Position numbers and translations under genes: made by a program. Positions 55,501 to 63,967 of a stretch of 64,000 nt of DNA are shown here, piece by piece. Under the pieces are notes generated by a model that ran no database searches, had not been told where the DNA came from, and was given only the letters and a program-made list of their open reading frames with translations. Numbering within the stretch: the stretch's first letter is position 1; every line of letters begins with the position of its first letter. This DNA comes from Hexactinellida sp. DTS-2022. Taxonomy: Eukaryota; Porifera; Hexactinellida. The stretch is taken from the NCBI GenBank assembly GCA_028753945.1, contig JAPNXP010000002.1, positions 8,680,001-8,744,000 on the forward strand. The letters are read 5' to 3'.

Positions 55501-55517
55501 AGCACACTTTGGTTTAA

Positions 55518-55869
55518 TCAGAACAAATTCTAATAATCTTTATCAATACTGATGAAGGCAGGACAAAATATCTAAATATTGTCTATTTCTTATTGATTTC
55601 CGTTATATCGAAATTTACCAGAGATTATGACCTTGCGGTTCAGGGATCTATCAAACTGTCCAGAGAATATTACGGCTCATACTATGGATTTGAGAAGAAT
55701 CAAGGGTCCGCAGGCATTGGAGGCATTGTTGTAACAGGTTTAAGACCAAGATTTGTGTAAATCACAGGTAAATGACTACTTTACAAAGGGTTTTCGGTTA
55801 ATTGAGATCTCCGCTTAATCCGGACAAGAGGCCTGGAACAAACGTGTCCCAATTAAGCGGAGTAGACTG
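55518..55869 (-). mobile_element. Right end of Tigger/pogo-like element
   Basis: The last bases, GTCCCAATTAAGCGGAGTAG then ACTG and TA, are the inverted form of the terminus at 27868 (CAGT, one or two changes, CTCCGCTTAATTGGGAC). GGTTAATTGAG and CGCTTAATCCGGAC repeats lie just inside. The inner side begins at the satellite TTAA. Together with 27868-28058 this looks like the two ends of one element separated by the 27-kb array. Confidence 0.75.
55605..55760 (+). pseudogene. Possible coding fragment of unknown family
   Basis: A frame open from 55518 ends with a stop at 55758-55760. Its last 50 codons have protein-like composition, with Tyr and Gly clusters (REYYGSYYGFEKNQGS) and the ending GLRPRFV. 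There is no ATG; an exon could start after the AG at about 55611. The stretch lies in the interior of the Tigger-like right part, on the strand opposite to the element's terminus as read from that end. I do not recognise the family. It may be a captured exon, a decayed element gene or chance. Confidence 0.25.
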
Positions 55870-55986
55870 TATTTCGAATTCTAAAAATTCCGATTCGTCA
55901 CTACAGAAATTTTTTAAAGTATACACGGAATTGCTTAAAGCAGTCTGACGCCCCCGTGCTACTAGTTAGTACTTACTATATAGGCA
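55870..55986 (-). repeat. Right arm of inverted repeat X
   Basis: Reverse complement of 27757-27867. It contains GCAGTCTGACGCCCCCGTGC and TAGTACTTACTATATAGGCA, and its outer end abuts TTAA at 55987-55990. Inner edge is TA beside the Tigger-like terminus. Confidence 0.8.
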
Positions 55987-55990
55987 TTAA

Positions 55991-57405
55991 CATCGCATTG
56001 ATAACTACCCAAATTTCCAAAGTAACTTTGTTTATAGTAAAATTTCTATTAATGTTAAATTAAATGATATGTCATTTAGTTCCATATTCACATACCAGGC
56101 TGTAACTCGGAATGTATATGAGCTAGAGAGTCAAACTTTCTTTTAAATGATAGATAATAAAGAGAGTAAATAGAATACAAACTAAGGAAGATAATTAGGG
56201 TTTTCAATTCCAGAAGGAACTTAGCCTTAACAAAGTTAAATTGAAAAATGAAAAATGAATAAGTGTTTGATGTAAGGAAATTTTAAAAAATCGTTTTAAA
56301 GTAGTACTGGTGTTCTACAGTAAACAATGGATAAGGACAAACAATAATTTTTGCTGATATTGAATACCCATAACATGCACAGTACGAAATCGTTTTGATG
56401 TTAACTACTGGAGATGTGCATCTCGAAGCCCGATTTCTCAATTTCGTGTTATTTCCATAATTATATACTTGCAATTTGTGTATTTGATTTTTGGCACCTT
56501 TCTGGCACATAGCTTTAGTTTAACATATAATTCGAAAATTAAAATAGAGGAAGTATTATCTACCTATTACTAATTCGAATCAATACATAACTATCGATTT
56601 TAGATTTTTGTAACGTTTTTTGAATATTATAGAGTCGCTAATTACATAATCTTCTCCATTGAATATAAATTCTATTATATTCTCTATACTATAGTCACTC
56701 TATTCCATAAAACATATACTGTAGAGTAGTTATTTGTAATGTATATTTTTTCATTACAAATTAATATTGAAATTATCAATCTTATTATAATTTACATTAA
56801 ATTTTCTTCGGTTTTTCTTACAAAATAAAAAGACCATTCAACAGTATAAGTACAATCAACTCACTTAATTAATCGAGTAACTTTGGTCTAGGGTAGTTTT
56901 ACCAAATTAAGCAGAAACTTTAAGTCGACGACTAATTGTGGGAATGTTTAGAAAATCTTCAGCACAAGTAATTCTCAAATGTAGAATGTAGAGCTACATT
57001 AAGGCTTTCATAATTCAGAACAACTCTTTGGGTAAATAGAAACAAATATTTTATGAGTTAATTATCTAGTTAATTTGCTAACATTACTATAACTTTCTAA
57101 ATTATTAAGCCTGATACCCTATTTATGAGTTTTATCTTATCGAGCCCAATTTAGTGTGTACTAATGTTGAAAAAAATGACTACTTGTTTTTCTAAGTGAA
57201 TAATTACGAATTGACTTTATAAGAGATGACTCATCATAGAAAAATAGCATGCCTGTGATTGCACTTACAAGTTCCAATGAGTATGACTAATGAATCTATA
57301 ATTTTTCGCTTTATCATCGTTTTAAGTGAGGAATATAATTTTATTATTAAGTGATACAAACAATAAACAATGTAATGAAATAAGAAGAATTAAGTAGAAA
57401 TATGG
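55991..57405. other. Unassigned AT-rich sequence
   Basis: No gene, repeat or element end recognised. One minus-strand frame of 75 codons (56283-56510) has no motif. Several runs of AT-rich low complexity occur around 56560-56860. Confidence 0.5.
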
Positions 57406-57711
57406 AGAAATACCAAGGTTGCAACCGAATAGTTGCCCGAATAGTTACTTGCCGATTAGCTAAGAATCGATCGCTTACCCAAATTTAGGTTTATTGGTTT
57501 TAAATGAACCCTGATGTATTTAGCTCATCAAATAAAATCATTTGGCTTACCTGATGATAATATTTTGCTAATCTGATATTAGTATTCGGTTGACCAAATC
57601 GTATTATTCGGTTGACCGAATAGTACAATTTGTCAACCGAATACTAACATATATTCAACAAAATATCATTATCAGGTGAAGCAAATACTTGTATTTGTAG
57701 ACATGGATATA

Positions 57712-59168
57712 CACTGAGCAACCAAAAGTGTTTGATCAATAGGGAATTTAATGCACACACAATATTCATCCGGTAACTTATTAACGGCTATCTAAACTAC
57801 TCTGAAATGACTATAAATAACTTATTATAGATATACATATGAAAATATTGTGATTTCAATTAAATTTAGAAAATATTCACGAATTGGCATAAGTGTTTCT
57901 GTCACGTGCCACTTGTGGCATAAGTGGCACAAATGGAAATGTGGCTGACTGGCTGTATCACTGTAGAAAATATTCGGATTGATTTGAAATTATGCACTTA
58001 GAGTAATTTACATATGTGGAATTCAAATCTGCTATCAGAATTAATATATTAACATTGTATCTTAATTATCACAAATTAATTATTTAATGAGCTAATCATA
58101 TATTTAATGAGTCTAACGCCTCCATAACAGGGCTTTACATAAATCATTGATTTTGATTTTAAATCAAAATCATTCAAAAATTAGTGTTGTAAAAATCAAT
58201 CAAAATCAAATCATTCAAAATGTGAGATTGAAAAAATCCATCATCAAATCATTTTGATTCACCACAAAATCATCAAAAATCAAAATCAAATAATTTCCAA
58301 TTACGATGATATAATTAGTTTTTTTGTTACTCCCGAGTCCCGAAGATATTCTTTTAGCCGAATACTAATGTACACACAATAACAGATTTTTTATAGGTGA
58401 TCGAAGAATCTTAATCAAGATAATAGCTATAATAACAAATCACTTTGGTTATTTGGACCTGGGAAATAAAAATACATGTTACTATAAATTAGTAATCCTT
58501 TTCAGATGTACCTATTAATAGGTCAAAATATCTCATTCCGAGGAGACTAATAAGCGGAGTCGATAGTAATAGTATACGTATACGTTAGTATATTTCACCC
58601 ATTAAACCGGAGCAATCTAAGACTATTGGTATTGGGTTGTTCCTGGTAAAACTTGGGTTTCGATTTAGCTGAGTGATTGTAGTTTCAAACGGGGGTGAAG
58701 TAAAACGATAAAGTGCACATAGACCCGCAATTGTATTTAACTTGTTCATACTACTATAACCTCCTGATGTGGAAGCAAATATAACATAAATCTGGGTTAA
58801 TAATATTATACAGAGCAGAAAAATGATTTGATTTAAATAAAAATCAAATCATTAACTTTTCACAAATCAATCAAAATCAAATCATTCTAAAAATGAAATA
58901 GAAAAAATCAATCATCAAATCATTGAATGTTACCCAAAGATCAATCATAAATCATTGATTTGATTTGAAAATAAAATCATCAAAATGATTTATGTAAAGC
59001 CCTGCTCCATAAAAATGGAAATTCGAAAGTTTTGCTGTTTTAATATACTTTACATATCGTTTCTTGTAAATAGCCATTTTGTAGAATCTACTATTGTTAT
59101 AATGCTGGTATAAACTCAAATGTCTGAATACAAATTATTGCTGTTCAAATACTTTTGGCCGGTTAGTG
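57712..59168. mobile_element. Tc1/mariner-like MITE, copy 1 (nested in hAT)
   Basis: Ends are CACTGAGCAACCAAAAGTGT on the left and, inverted, CACTAACCGGCCAAAAGTAT on the right, flanked by TA at 57710-57711 and 59169-59170. GGCCAAAAGTATTTGA-like ends and TA duplication are typical of Tc1/mariner elements. Subtracting the inner hAT element (877 bp plus an 8-bp duplicate) leaves 572 bp with no transposase frame, so it is non-autonomous. A partial second copy is at 63225-63967. Confidence 0.85.
58128..59004. mobile_element. Inner hAT-type element, rich in ATCAAAATCA motifs
   Basis: An 877-bp element with perfect terminal inverted repeats CAGGGCTTTACATAAATCAT, flanked by the perfect 8-bp duplication CTCCATAA at 58120-58127 and 59005-59012. 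Both subterminal regions are made of degenerate AAATCAATCAAAATCAAATC repeats. The second copy of the host mariner-like element has a single CTCCATAA at 63291-63298, the unoccupied site. No transposase is encoded. Confidence 0.96.
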
Positions 59169-59279
59169 TATATGCTGTCCAAAATGACAATTAATACTGG
59201 GATTCTGTGAGCGATCGATTCTTAGCTAATCAGCAAGCAAGTATTCGGTCAACTATTCGGTTGCAACCTTGAGAAATAC

Positions 59280-59378
59280 TAAAATAAAAGGCTATCACAG
59301 GTTCCTATTGTTCGTCCATATCAGGTTGCACCGATCATCGACACTGTCTTGTTGCTCCATATCAGGTTGTACCGTGTC
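59280..59378. repeat. Short direct repeat CCATATCAGGTTG
   Basis: CCATATCAGGTTGCACCG at about 59317 and CCATATCAGGTTGTACCG at about 59358, about 41 bp apart. No other function seen. Confidence 0.6.
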
Positions 59379-59669
59379 TTATACTTCCACTAGTGTATCT
59401 CGAGGAATGTCAATTATTTGAGAAGCTCCCTCAAATATTGAATTTTCTACTATAAATTTCTCCACTTTTTCTTGAAGTCTTTGGTTTTCTTTCTTCAATA
59501 CTTTAAATTGGAGAATGGAGTTTGCATGCATTTTATTCAAATTTGCAGTTACACATTGTAAAGTGATTTTCAAAACTTTGACCTGATCTTCTAGTTTTTC
59601 TACCTTCTGATTCCCATCATTGTTTAACAGCTTACATTGGCAGTTAACAGCAAACAGCCAAAATGGATG
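59379..59669 (-). pseudogene. Possible coiled-coil protein fragment
   Basis: A minus-strand frame open over about 96 codons between stops, without a usable ATG at the beginning. The middle part has heptad-like leucines and many Glu/Lys (KVEKLEDQVKVLK, then QFKVLKKENQRLQEKVEKF), as in a coiled coil, and it ends IDIPRDTLVEV followed by a stop. It could be the last exon of a coiled-coil gene or the linker region of a decayed transposase. The family is not recognised. It lies beside decayed elements, which favours a relic. Confidence 0.3.
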
Positions 59670-59734
59670 TTAACAGCAGATTCATCACCCCTGCTGACAA
59701 ATTAATCCGCAAATATGATAAAAAAAATCTTTCC

Positions 59735-59868
59735 TCTCTTACTATATTTGCCAATATTATTGCATTCTAGGAATCTAGAAGATGAAGTATATCCGCAGTA
59801 AATTTCAATAAATTTCAATAAACTGGGCAAATATCTTTAGTAGAAGTGCTCTAGAGTATACCAGAATC
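59735..59868. mobile_element. Truncated relative of element E4
   Basis: Similar to the right end of E4 (34945-35059): TAGAAGATGAAG, AGTAGAAGTGCTCTAGAGTATACC and a TTAA right after the end (59869-59872). The terminal CCTGAACC has become CCAGAATC. The left part of the element is absent. Confidence 0.8.
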
Positions 59869-59872
59869 TTAA

Positions 59873-60450
59873 TTAAATCCTCAAAACAAATAGCAAACAA
59901 CTTCTTCACACTTTTTTAAACAAATATACTTCTATGATAAGTTGCTTTATCCGACCAAGCAATCTTAAACTGATAAATAGATAAATTTAAAGAGTAAGAG
60001 GAAGAATTTGCATATTTATTTCTCAAAATTCGATTAAATGACTGGGTAACATCAAGTGTTTCTATTGGAAGTTTAGAAATTCCGATGAAGAGAATGCACA
60101 CTAGGTTAAGTGAACATTCCTTGATTATAGGAGGTTTACTAGTCAGACGCTGAGATGTATTTGATGAATCTTGGCAAAAGAATTTGAGATGCATGCCATT
60201 CTTTGTCTGATTTACTCGAGGAATACTCCGACTGGAAGGGTGATGGGTGAAGGAGAATGGGTAGATCACTGGGCCTAAATCTGCCGACATTTTGAACAAA
60301 TTCATCGTCCGAATACTCAAGGATAAATTATTCTGCCATTGGATGAAACAACAAGGAACGTATTATCAAGTTTTATCAATGTAGGGTTTATCAAAGCAAT
60401 TATTCTGTTTCTAATTCAACGAGATCTATTTATACATTCTATAATCAAGA
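59873..60450. other. Unassigned sequence
   Basis: Contains the longest open frame of the window, 134 codons on the minus strand (59916-60320; first ATG at 60305), but no recognisable domain, and composition gives no support. The plus strand also holds an open stretch at about 60020-60150. Undecided; no gene called. Confidence 0.4.
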
Positions 60451-60985
60451 GTGGTTTCACTAATGTCGATTTTGTATAGTGTTTTCACATTCCATTATAG
60501 CATAGTTGTTACATAGTTGTAATTTCATTGTGGTTTCAAATATCGTTATTAAATACTGGTTGCTTAGTTGTAATTGCAAAGTGGTTTCAAATTTAATTAT
60601 TGTATAGTCGTTGCTTACTTGTAATTTCAAAGTGGTTTCAAATATCATTATTGTAAATGGTGGTTGCTTTGTTCTATATATATTAGTGGTTTCGGAATAC
60701 ATTACATATTAGAAAGTGGTTGCATTGTTGAATTTACACGTGGTTTCAAATATCATCATTGTATAGTGGTTGCTAGTTCCAAATATATAAGTGGTTTCGG
60801 ATTACATTACATATTGGAAAGTGGTTGCATTGTTAAATTTATACATGGTTTTACATATCATAATGTTATAGTAGTTGCTAGTTCTAAATATAGAAGTGGT
60901 TTAGGATTACTTTACGTATAGAATACTGGCTGATTTGTTCTAATTTTATAATTGATTTCAGATATCATTACTGTAAACTGGTTGC
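60451..60985. repeat. 51-bp minisatellite, about ten diverged copies
   Basis: GTGGTTTCAAATATCATTAT-type units start at about 60451, 60530, 60581, 60632, 60686, 60740, 60791, 60844 and 60895; most steps are 51 bp, some 53-54 bp. A second motif AGTGGTTGC lies in each unit. As 51 is a multiple of three, the repeat gives open frames on both strands (60460-60702 minus, 60664-60921 plus) with a 17-residue periodicity; these are by-products of the repeat. Confidence 0.85.
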
Positions 60986-61717
60986 TAAGTTATAATTTTG
61001 AATCTAACAATTAGTATGAAATTATTATAGTGATAAAAAGTTTAATAATTTTTACAATTAGCTCTTTGTAAGTGAAATAATTGGAGTCGCATGAACTCCA
61101 ACGTTATACGTCACCTCCCACAAATGGGAGAACGTCAGCTCACAAGCTCGGCATCCCAATTTCCTGGTGTACTCGACGATGAGAGGCCTTCGCTCTTGCT
61201 CTCGCTGCTCTTTCTCTCTCCACACACTAATTTTTGTCCAGCAACCTCCCATTTATTTGATTAGTATTTATTTGTCTTGTATAAGTTGGTGTAGTTGTTT
61301 GTTATTATTTGTTGGTAGATGAAAAACATGTTTATCATACGTTATGTGCTTATAAATAATCTTTTATCATGGTTTGATAAATAATCTAAAGTAATTGCAA
61401 CAAGTGATTTCGATCAGAAGTACATTTTTTTGTCACATTGTTCTTTAAATTTGATAGGCATATCCATACGATTGCATTAGAAAATTTCGTTTCATTGAGA
61501 TAAATATACTAGATATGTTGGTGAATTTTGCATTGTGTACTCTGTTAGCTTACTTATCAAACATTGATAAATGATATAACCTTAATTATATATTGTGTCA
61601 CAATATTAAGGGATTACATTTTATTGCTTTCCTTATAGCCTTTTTGTATATAGCTTGATACCACCTTTGTGTAGCATTACTGTTTTATCCTTTCAACGAT
61701 TATTATTAGTAAAGAAA
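60986..61717. other. Unassigned sequence with a GC-richer patch
   Basis: AT-rich except for about 61085-61255, which contains several CpG and GCTCTCGCTGCTC-like sequence. A minus-strand frame of 64 codons (61058-61252) covers the patch but shows no known motif. It could be an exon, a short interspersed element or a promoter; none can be supported. Confidence 0.35.
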
Positions 61718-62083
61718 ATGTTGGAGAAGAACAGACGAGGAGGTGCCTGGTTTTCTTCTATTTGGAGCAGAGCAACCAAGCCCTCCGAGTCCAAGTCAGG
61801 ACGTTGAAATGTAAGAGTTATTATTTAGTTTGGGTTGATAGGAAAAGATTTGAAATATATATATTTGCTATCCAGACGCGGGAAACTGGCACCTGAAGAC
61901 GTCAATTCGGGAGATGTTTCATTCCCATATATGTGTCATTTTCGGGGCAATGTTGCCACGGAAATGGCGCCACTAAAACATTCCCTTACGGGAGAGGGCG
62001 GTGGGTGGGAAAGGGAGAAGGAGGATGTGGAGGTGGAGTAGTTGAAGCTGGTGGTGGTGGAGAAAGACGGCCCCAATCCCAGG
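61718..62083 (+). other. GC-richer, CpG-containing stretch, possibly exonic
   Basis: An ATG at 61718 opens a 29-codon frame; candidate 5' splice sites follow at about 61811 (GTAAGAG) and 62083 (CAG then GTGAAC). Frames around 61860-62083 are open for about 60 codons, one ending in a glycine-rich run (GGCGGGVVEAGGGGERR). CpG dinucleotides are more frequent than in the neighbouring AT-rich DNA. No protein family is recognised. It may be an exon or 5' region of a host gene, or a repeat. Confidence 0.25.
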
Positions 62084-62487
62084 TGAACGCTTGTACTAAT
62101 TTCATAATGTTGCAATATAATATGATTTACAGTGTCTGAAAAGACATATAAAATATTCAAATTATACAGGGAACAATTTGTGAAATTTTCTAAAAAATCC
62201 GATGAATTTTTTAAAATCCATATAAGGTGTCAAAATGTCATAAAATGTTTGATTGAAAGGTCAAAATTGAAAATTCAGCTGCCTGGAAGGAATTTATGCG
62301 GATTTTTGTCATATTTATATATAAAGTTTTCCACGGCGAAAATCGTATTTTCAATTATTTACCATGCGTGGAAACCGTTATCGTGAAATATTAAGTTAAG
62401 TCTAGTAAGAAGTAGACTTAAGATGCAATGAGAATATGTTAATTCTCCTAACAGATTTGACTTCCACATGGTTAAGTTAATTTAAGT
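62084..62487. other. Unassigned AT-rich sequence
   Basis: A frame of 84 codons (62132-62386, plus) is lysine- and phenylalanine-rich without motif. Repeated TAAGTTAAG and GTAGACTTAAG motifs occur at 62390-62490. Confidence 0.4.
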
Positions 62488-62930
62488 CAGGGGACAGCAA
62501 ACTCCGGCCTTTAGGCCGGATACGGCCTAGCATGTATTCCAGTCCGGCCAAACGTACGACTTCATTCAAGGTGTTGCATTGTTCTTCCACTACTCTCATA
62601 CACTTCTACCGTCAGTTTTCTATGTTGTTGGCCCGTGCCAAGCGTGTGATAGCAATGTTTGGAAGCACTTACTCGTGCGAGCAGTTTTTCAACAAGATGA
62701 AGTATTGTAAAAACAAGCTGCGCTCTCACCTCACTGACGATCACCTCAATGACATAAAGTTGCAGACCACCTCCTCATTGGAACCTGATATTGTATCTGT
62801 CTCCAAGAAAATTCAACATCATGTTTCCCATTGATTGTATTGTATTCTTGAACAAAACAACACTTCCTAGGATCTTGTTTCTTCTGGGCTAGCGCGCCTT
62901 CTTAACAGCCAGTGGCTGTTTCCATCCCTG
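62488..62930 (+). mobile_element. Internally deleted hAT element remnant
   Basis: The left edge, CAGGGGACAGCAAACTCCGG then CCTTTAGGCCGGATACGGCC, resembles hAT termini of the CAGGGGTCGGCAAACT type. It runs almost directly into the last 100 codons of a hAT transposase. A candidate right end CATCCCTG at 62923-62930 gives only a weak inverted match (CAGGGATGG against CAGGGGACA), and flanking 8-mers ATTTAAGT and ATCATATG do not match, so the right boundary is uncertain. Confidence 0.6.
62532..62834 (+). pseudogene. hAT transposase C-terminal dimerisation domain, N-truncated
   Basis: A 100-codon frame ending in a natural stop. Residues 38-53 (RVIAMFGSTYSCEQFF), 61-72 (NKLRSHLTDDHL) and 81-87 (SSLEPDI) match the hallmark pattern of the hAT family C-terminal dimerisation domain, as in GTF2IRD2/EPM2AIP1-like and related transposon proteins, and the end HHVSH fits the usual C-terminus of that group. 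In an active transposase this region mediates oligomerisation. The catalytic RNase-H-like core and the zinc-finger part, several hundred residues, are absent, and the sequence upstream is the terminal repeat. So this is a dead fragment that could at most be expressed as a short peptide. Start choice is arbitrary. Confidence 0.85.
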
Positions 62931-62989
62931 ATCATATGTACACAAATTAAGTTCTGCAGACCATATGAGGTTAAATTTATTCCCAAGTG

Positions 62990-63215
62990 CCTAATTCACT
63001 AATTTTCTCATACTTAGTTTGTGCTTAAACTATGCATAAACTTAATTTGTGCTTAGTTTGAACTAAGTTTAAGCACTAACTATGCACAAACTAACTCTGA
63101 AACTAAGTCGATATTCACGAAGCAAAACTAACTTCAAACTAAGTCTAAACTTAGTTTGAACTTAATTTGTGCTTAATTTTTGAGTTAAAACTTAGCTCAT
63201 GCTTAGTTTTGTGTT
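62990..63215. repeat. Palindromic ACTTAGTTTG-type repeat cluster
   Basis: Many direct and inverted copies of a core like AACTTAGTTTGTGCTTA. The clearest palindrome is GTGCTTAGTTTGAACTAAGT followed by TTAAGCAC near 63050-63078. It may be a decayed foldback MITE; ends and target duplication were not found. Confidence 0.6.
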
Positions 63216-63224
63216 GAAAGTATA

Positions 63225-63967
63225 ACAAAGGTTAATGAACACAAATTAATTATTTTATCAGCTAATTATAGAAAGTAATTAATTTAAGGTCTCCATAAAA
63301 ATTATGAAATCAAAGATTTTGCTTTTTTAATCTACTTTACATATCATTTCATCTAAATATCCATTTTGTAGTACAGTGGAACCCCGCGTATCGGGGCACC
63401 TCCGTCCAAGCGCTCAGCGCCCTGATACGAGGGAGTGTTCCGATACGCGGGGTTCTAAGAGAACTCCAATATGTTTGGTTAAACAATTAATTTAGCACCT
63501 ACGCTACAAATCATAAAACATATAGTCAAACCCTAGAGTTTAGGCTGATATTAAAGCAGTACTACACATTTGAATTTCACATTATACTTTACAAACACTA
63601 GGAGTCACAAATCTATAATATTCACGGAATTTATTTTTGAAAAACTCCACCAACTACCTCAGCACGAGTCTCTAGCGTGAGTGGGTGACGCCTAGCGGCC
63701 ATTACAAATAATACTAAGCTGCTCAAAAGTAAGAGCATGTTACTGAAGAGAAATAATCTTCGGTGGAGTGCCCCGATAAGTGAATGTCGCCCCGATACGC
63801 GGGGTTATTTTTAATGGAATAAAAACAATTTCCCAACCGACTGCCCCGATAAGAGGGGTGCCCCGATACGCGGGATTCCACTGTATCTACTAATGTTAAT
63901 ATGCTCGTATAACCTCAGAAGTATGAATACAAATTATTGCTGTTCAGATACCTTTGGCCGGTTAGTG
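63225..63967. mobile_element. Tc1/mariner-like MITE, copy 2 (5' incomplete, interrupted)
   Basis: Similar to copy 1 (about 58062-59168 less the inner hAT): CACAAATTAATTATTT, CTCCATAAAAAT, CTACTTTACATATC, CCATTTTGTAG, GAATACAAATTATTGCTGTT and the end GGCCGGTTAGTG followed by TA. The left terminus is missing or replaced by the palindromic cluster at 62990-63215. It carries a single CTCCATAA where copy 1 has the hAT element, and is itself interrupted by the Tigger-like MITE at 63374. Confidence 0.88.
63374..63883. mobile_element. Tigger/pogo-like MITE, intact ends, TA duplication
   Basis: A 510-bp element beginning CAGTGGAACCCCGCGTATCG and ending in the inverted form with one change in 25 bases, flanked by TA at 63372-63373 and 63884-63885. 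CCCCGATACGCGGGG motifs repeat inside both ends (about 63437-63455, 63750-63805), as is common for pogo/Tigger-type ends. No transposase. The unoccupied paralogous position in copy 1 is at about 59084-59086 (TTGTAGAATCTAC against TTGTAGTA and TATCTAC here). Confidence 0.95.

Larger units (their letters stand above)
36003..55517 (+). repeat. Satellite array, segment 6 (longest uninterrupted run)
   Basis: About 19.5 kb of the same monomer in one orientation, ending at TTAA 55514-55517 in the GGTTTAA phase. Two internal deletions are visible: at 43276 (GTTTTATACACATCAAC, most of the AT-rich part lost) and at 43733 (ATTAAACCTTCCAGGCGG). The sequence after 51784 returns to the variants of the left array (dimers at 51784 and 53834), while 36-51 kb uses variants shared with segment 4. 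Confidence 0.97.
57414..59271. mobile_element. hAT-type element hosting two nested insertions
   Basis: Long terminal inverted repeats of about 64 bp, about 90 percent alike, beginning CAAGGTTGCAACCGAATAGT at both ends. A perfect 8-bp target duplication AGAAATAC lies at 57406-57413 and 59272-59279. The left arm holds an internal foldback: TATTAGTATTCGGTTGACC near 57587 with its inverted partner GTCAACCGAATACTAACAT near 57633. Without its nested insertions it would be about 400 bp, a MITE. The 8-bp duplication places it in the hAT group. Confidence 0.93.

Noticed and set aside
1005-55517. CENP-B box in the monomer
   Set aside because: No TTCG followed at the right distance by CGGG was seen in the common monomers; the GGCGGAGGAG core does not fit.
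59916-60320. 134-codon minus-strand frame as a gene
   Set aside because: Longest frame in the window but no domain, no supporting composition, and it lies between decayed elements; an open frame of this length can occur by chance.
60460-60921. Genes with 17-residue repeats on both strands
   Set aside because: Direct result of a 51-bp minisatellite lacking stop codons.
62562-62744. 60-codon minus-strand frame
   Set aside because: Shadow of the hAT dimerisation-domain frame on the plus strand.
62480-62938. 8-bp target duplication for the hAT remnant
   Set aside because: The candidate flanks ATTTAAGT and ATCATATG do not match, so the right boundary is left open.
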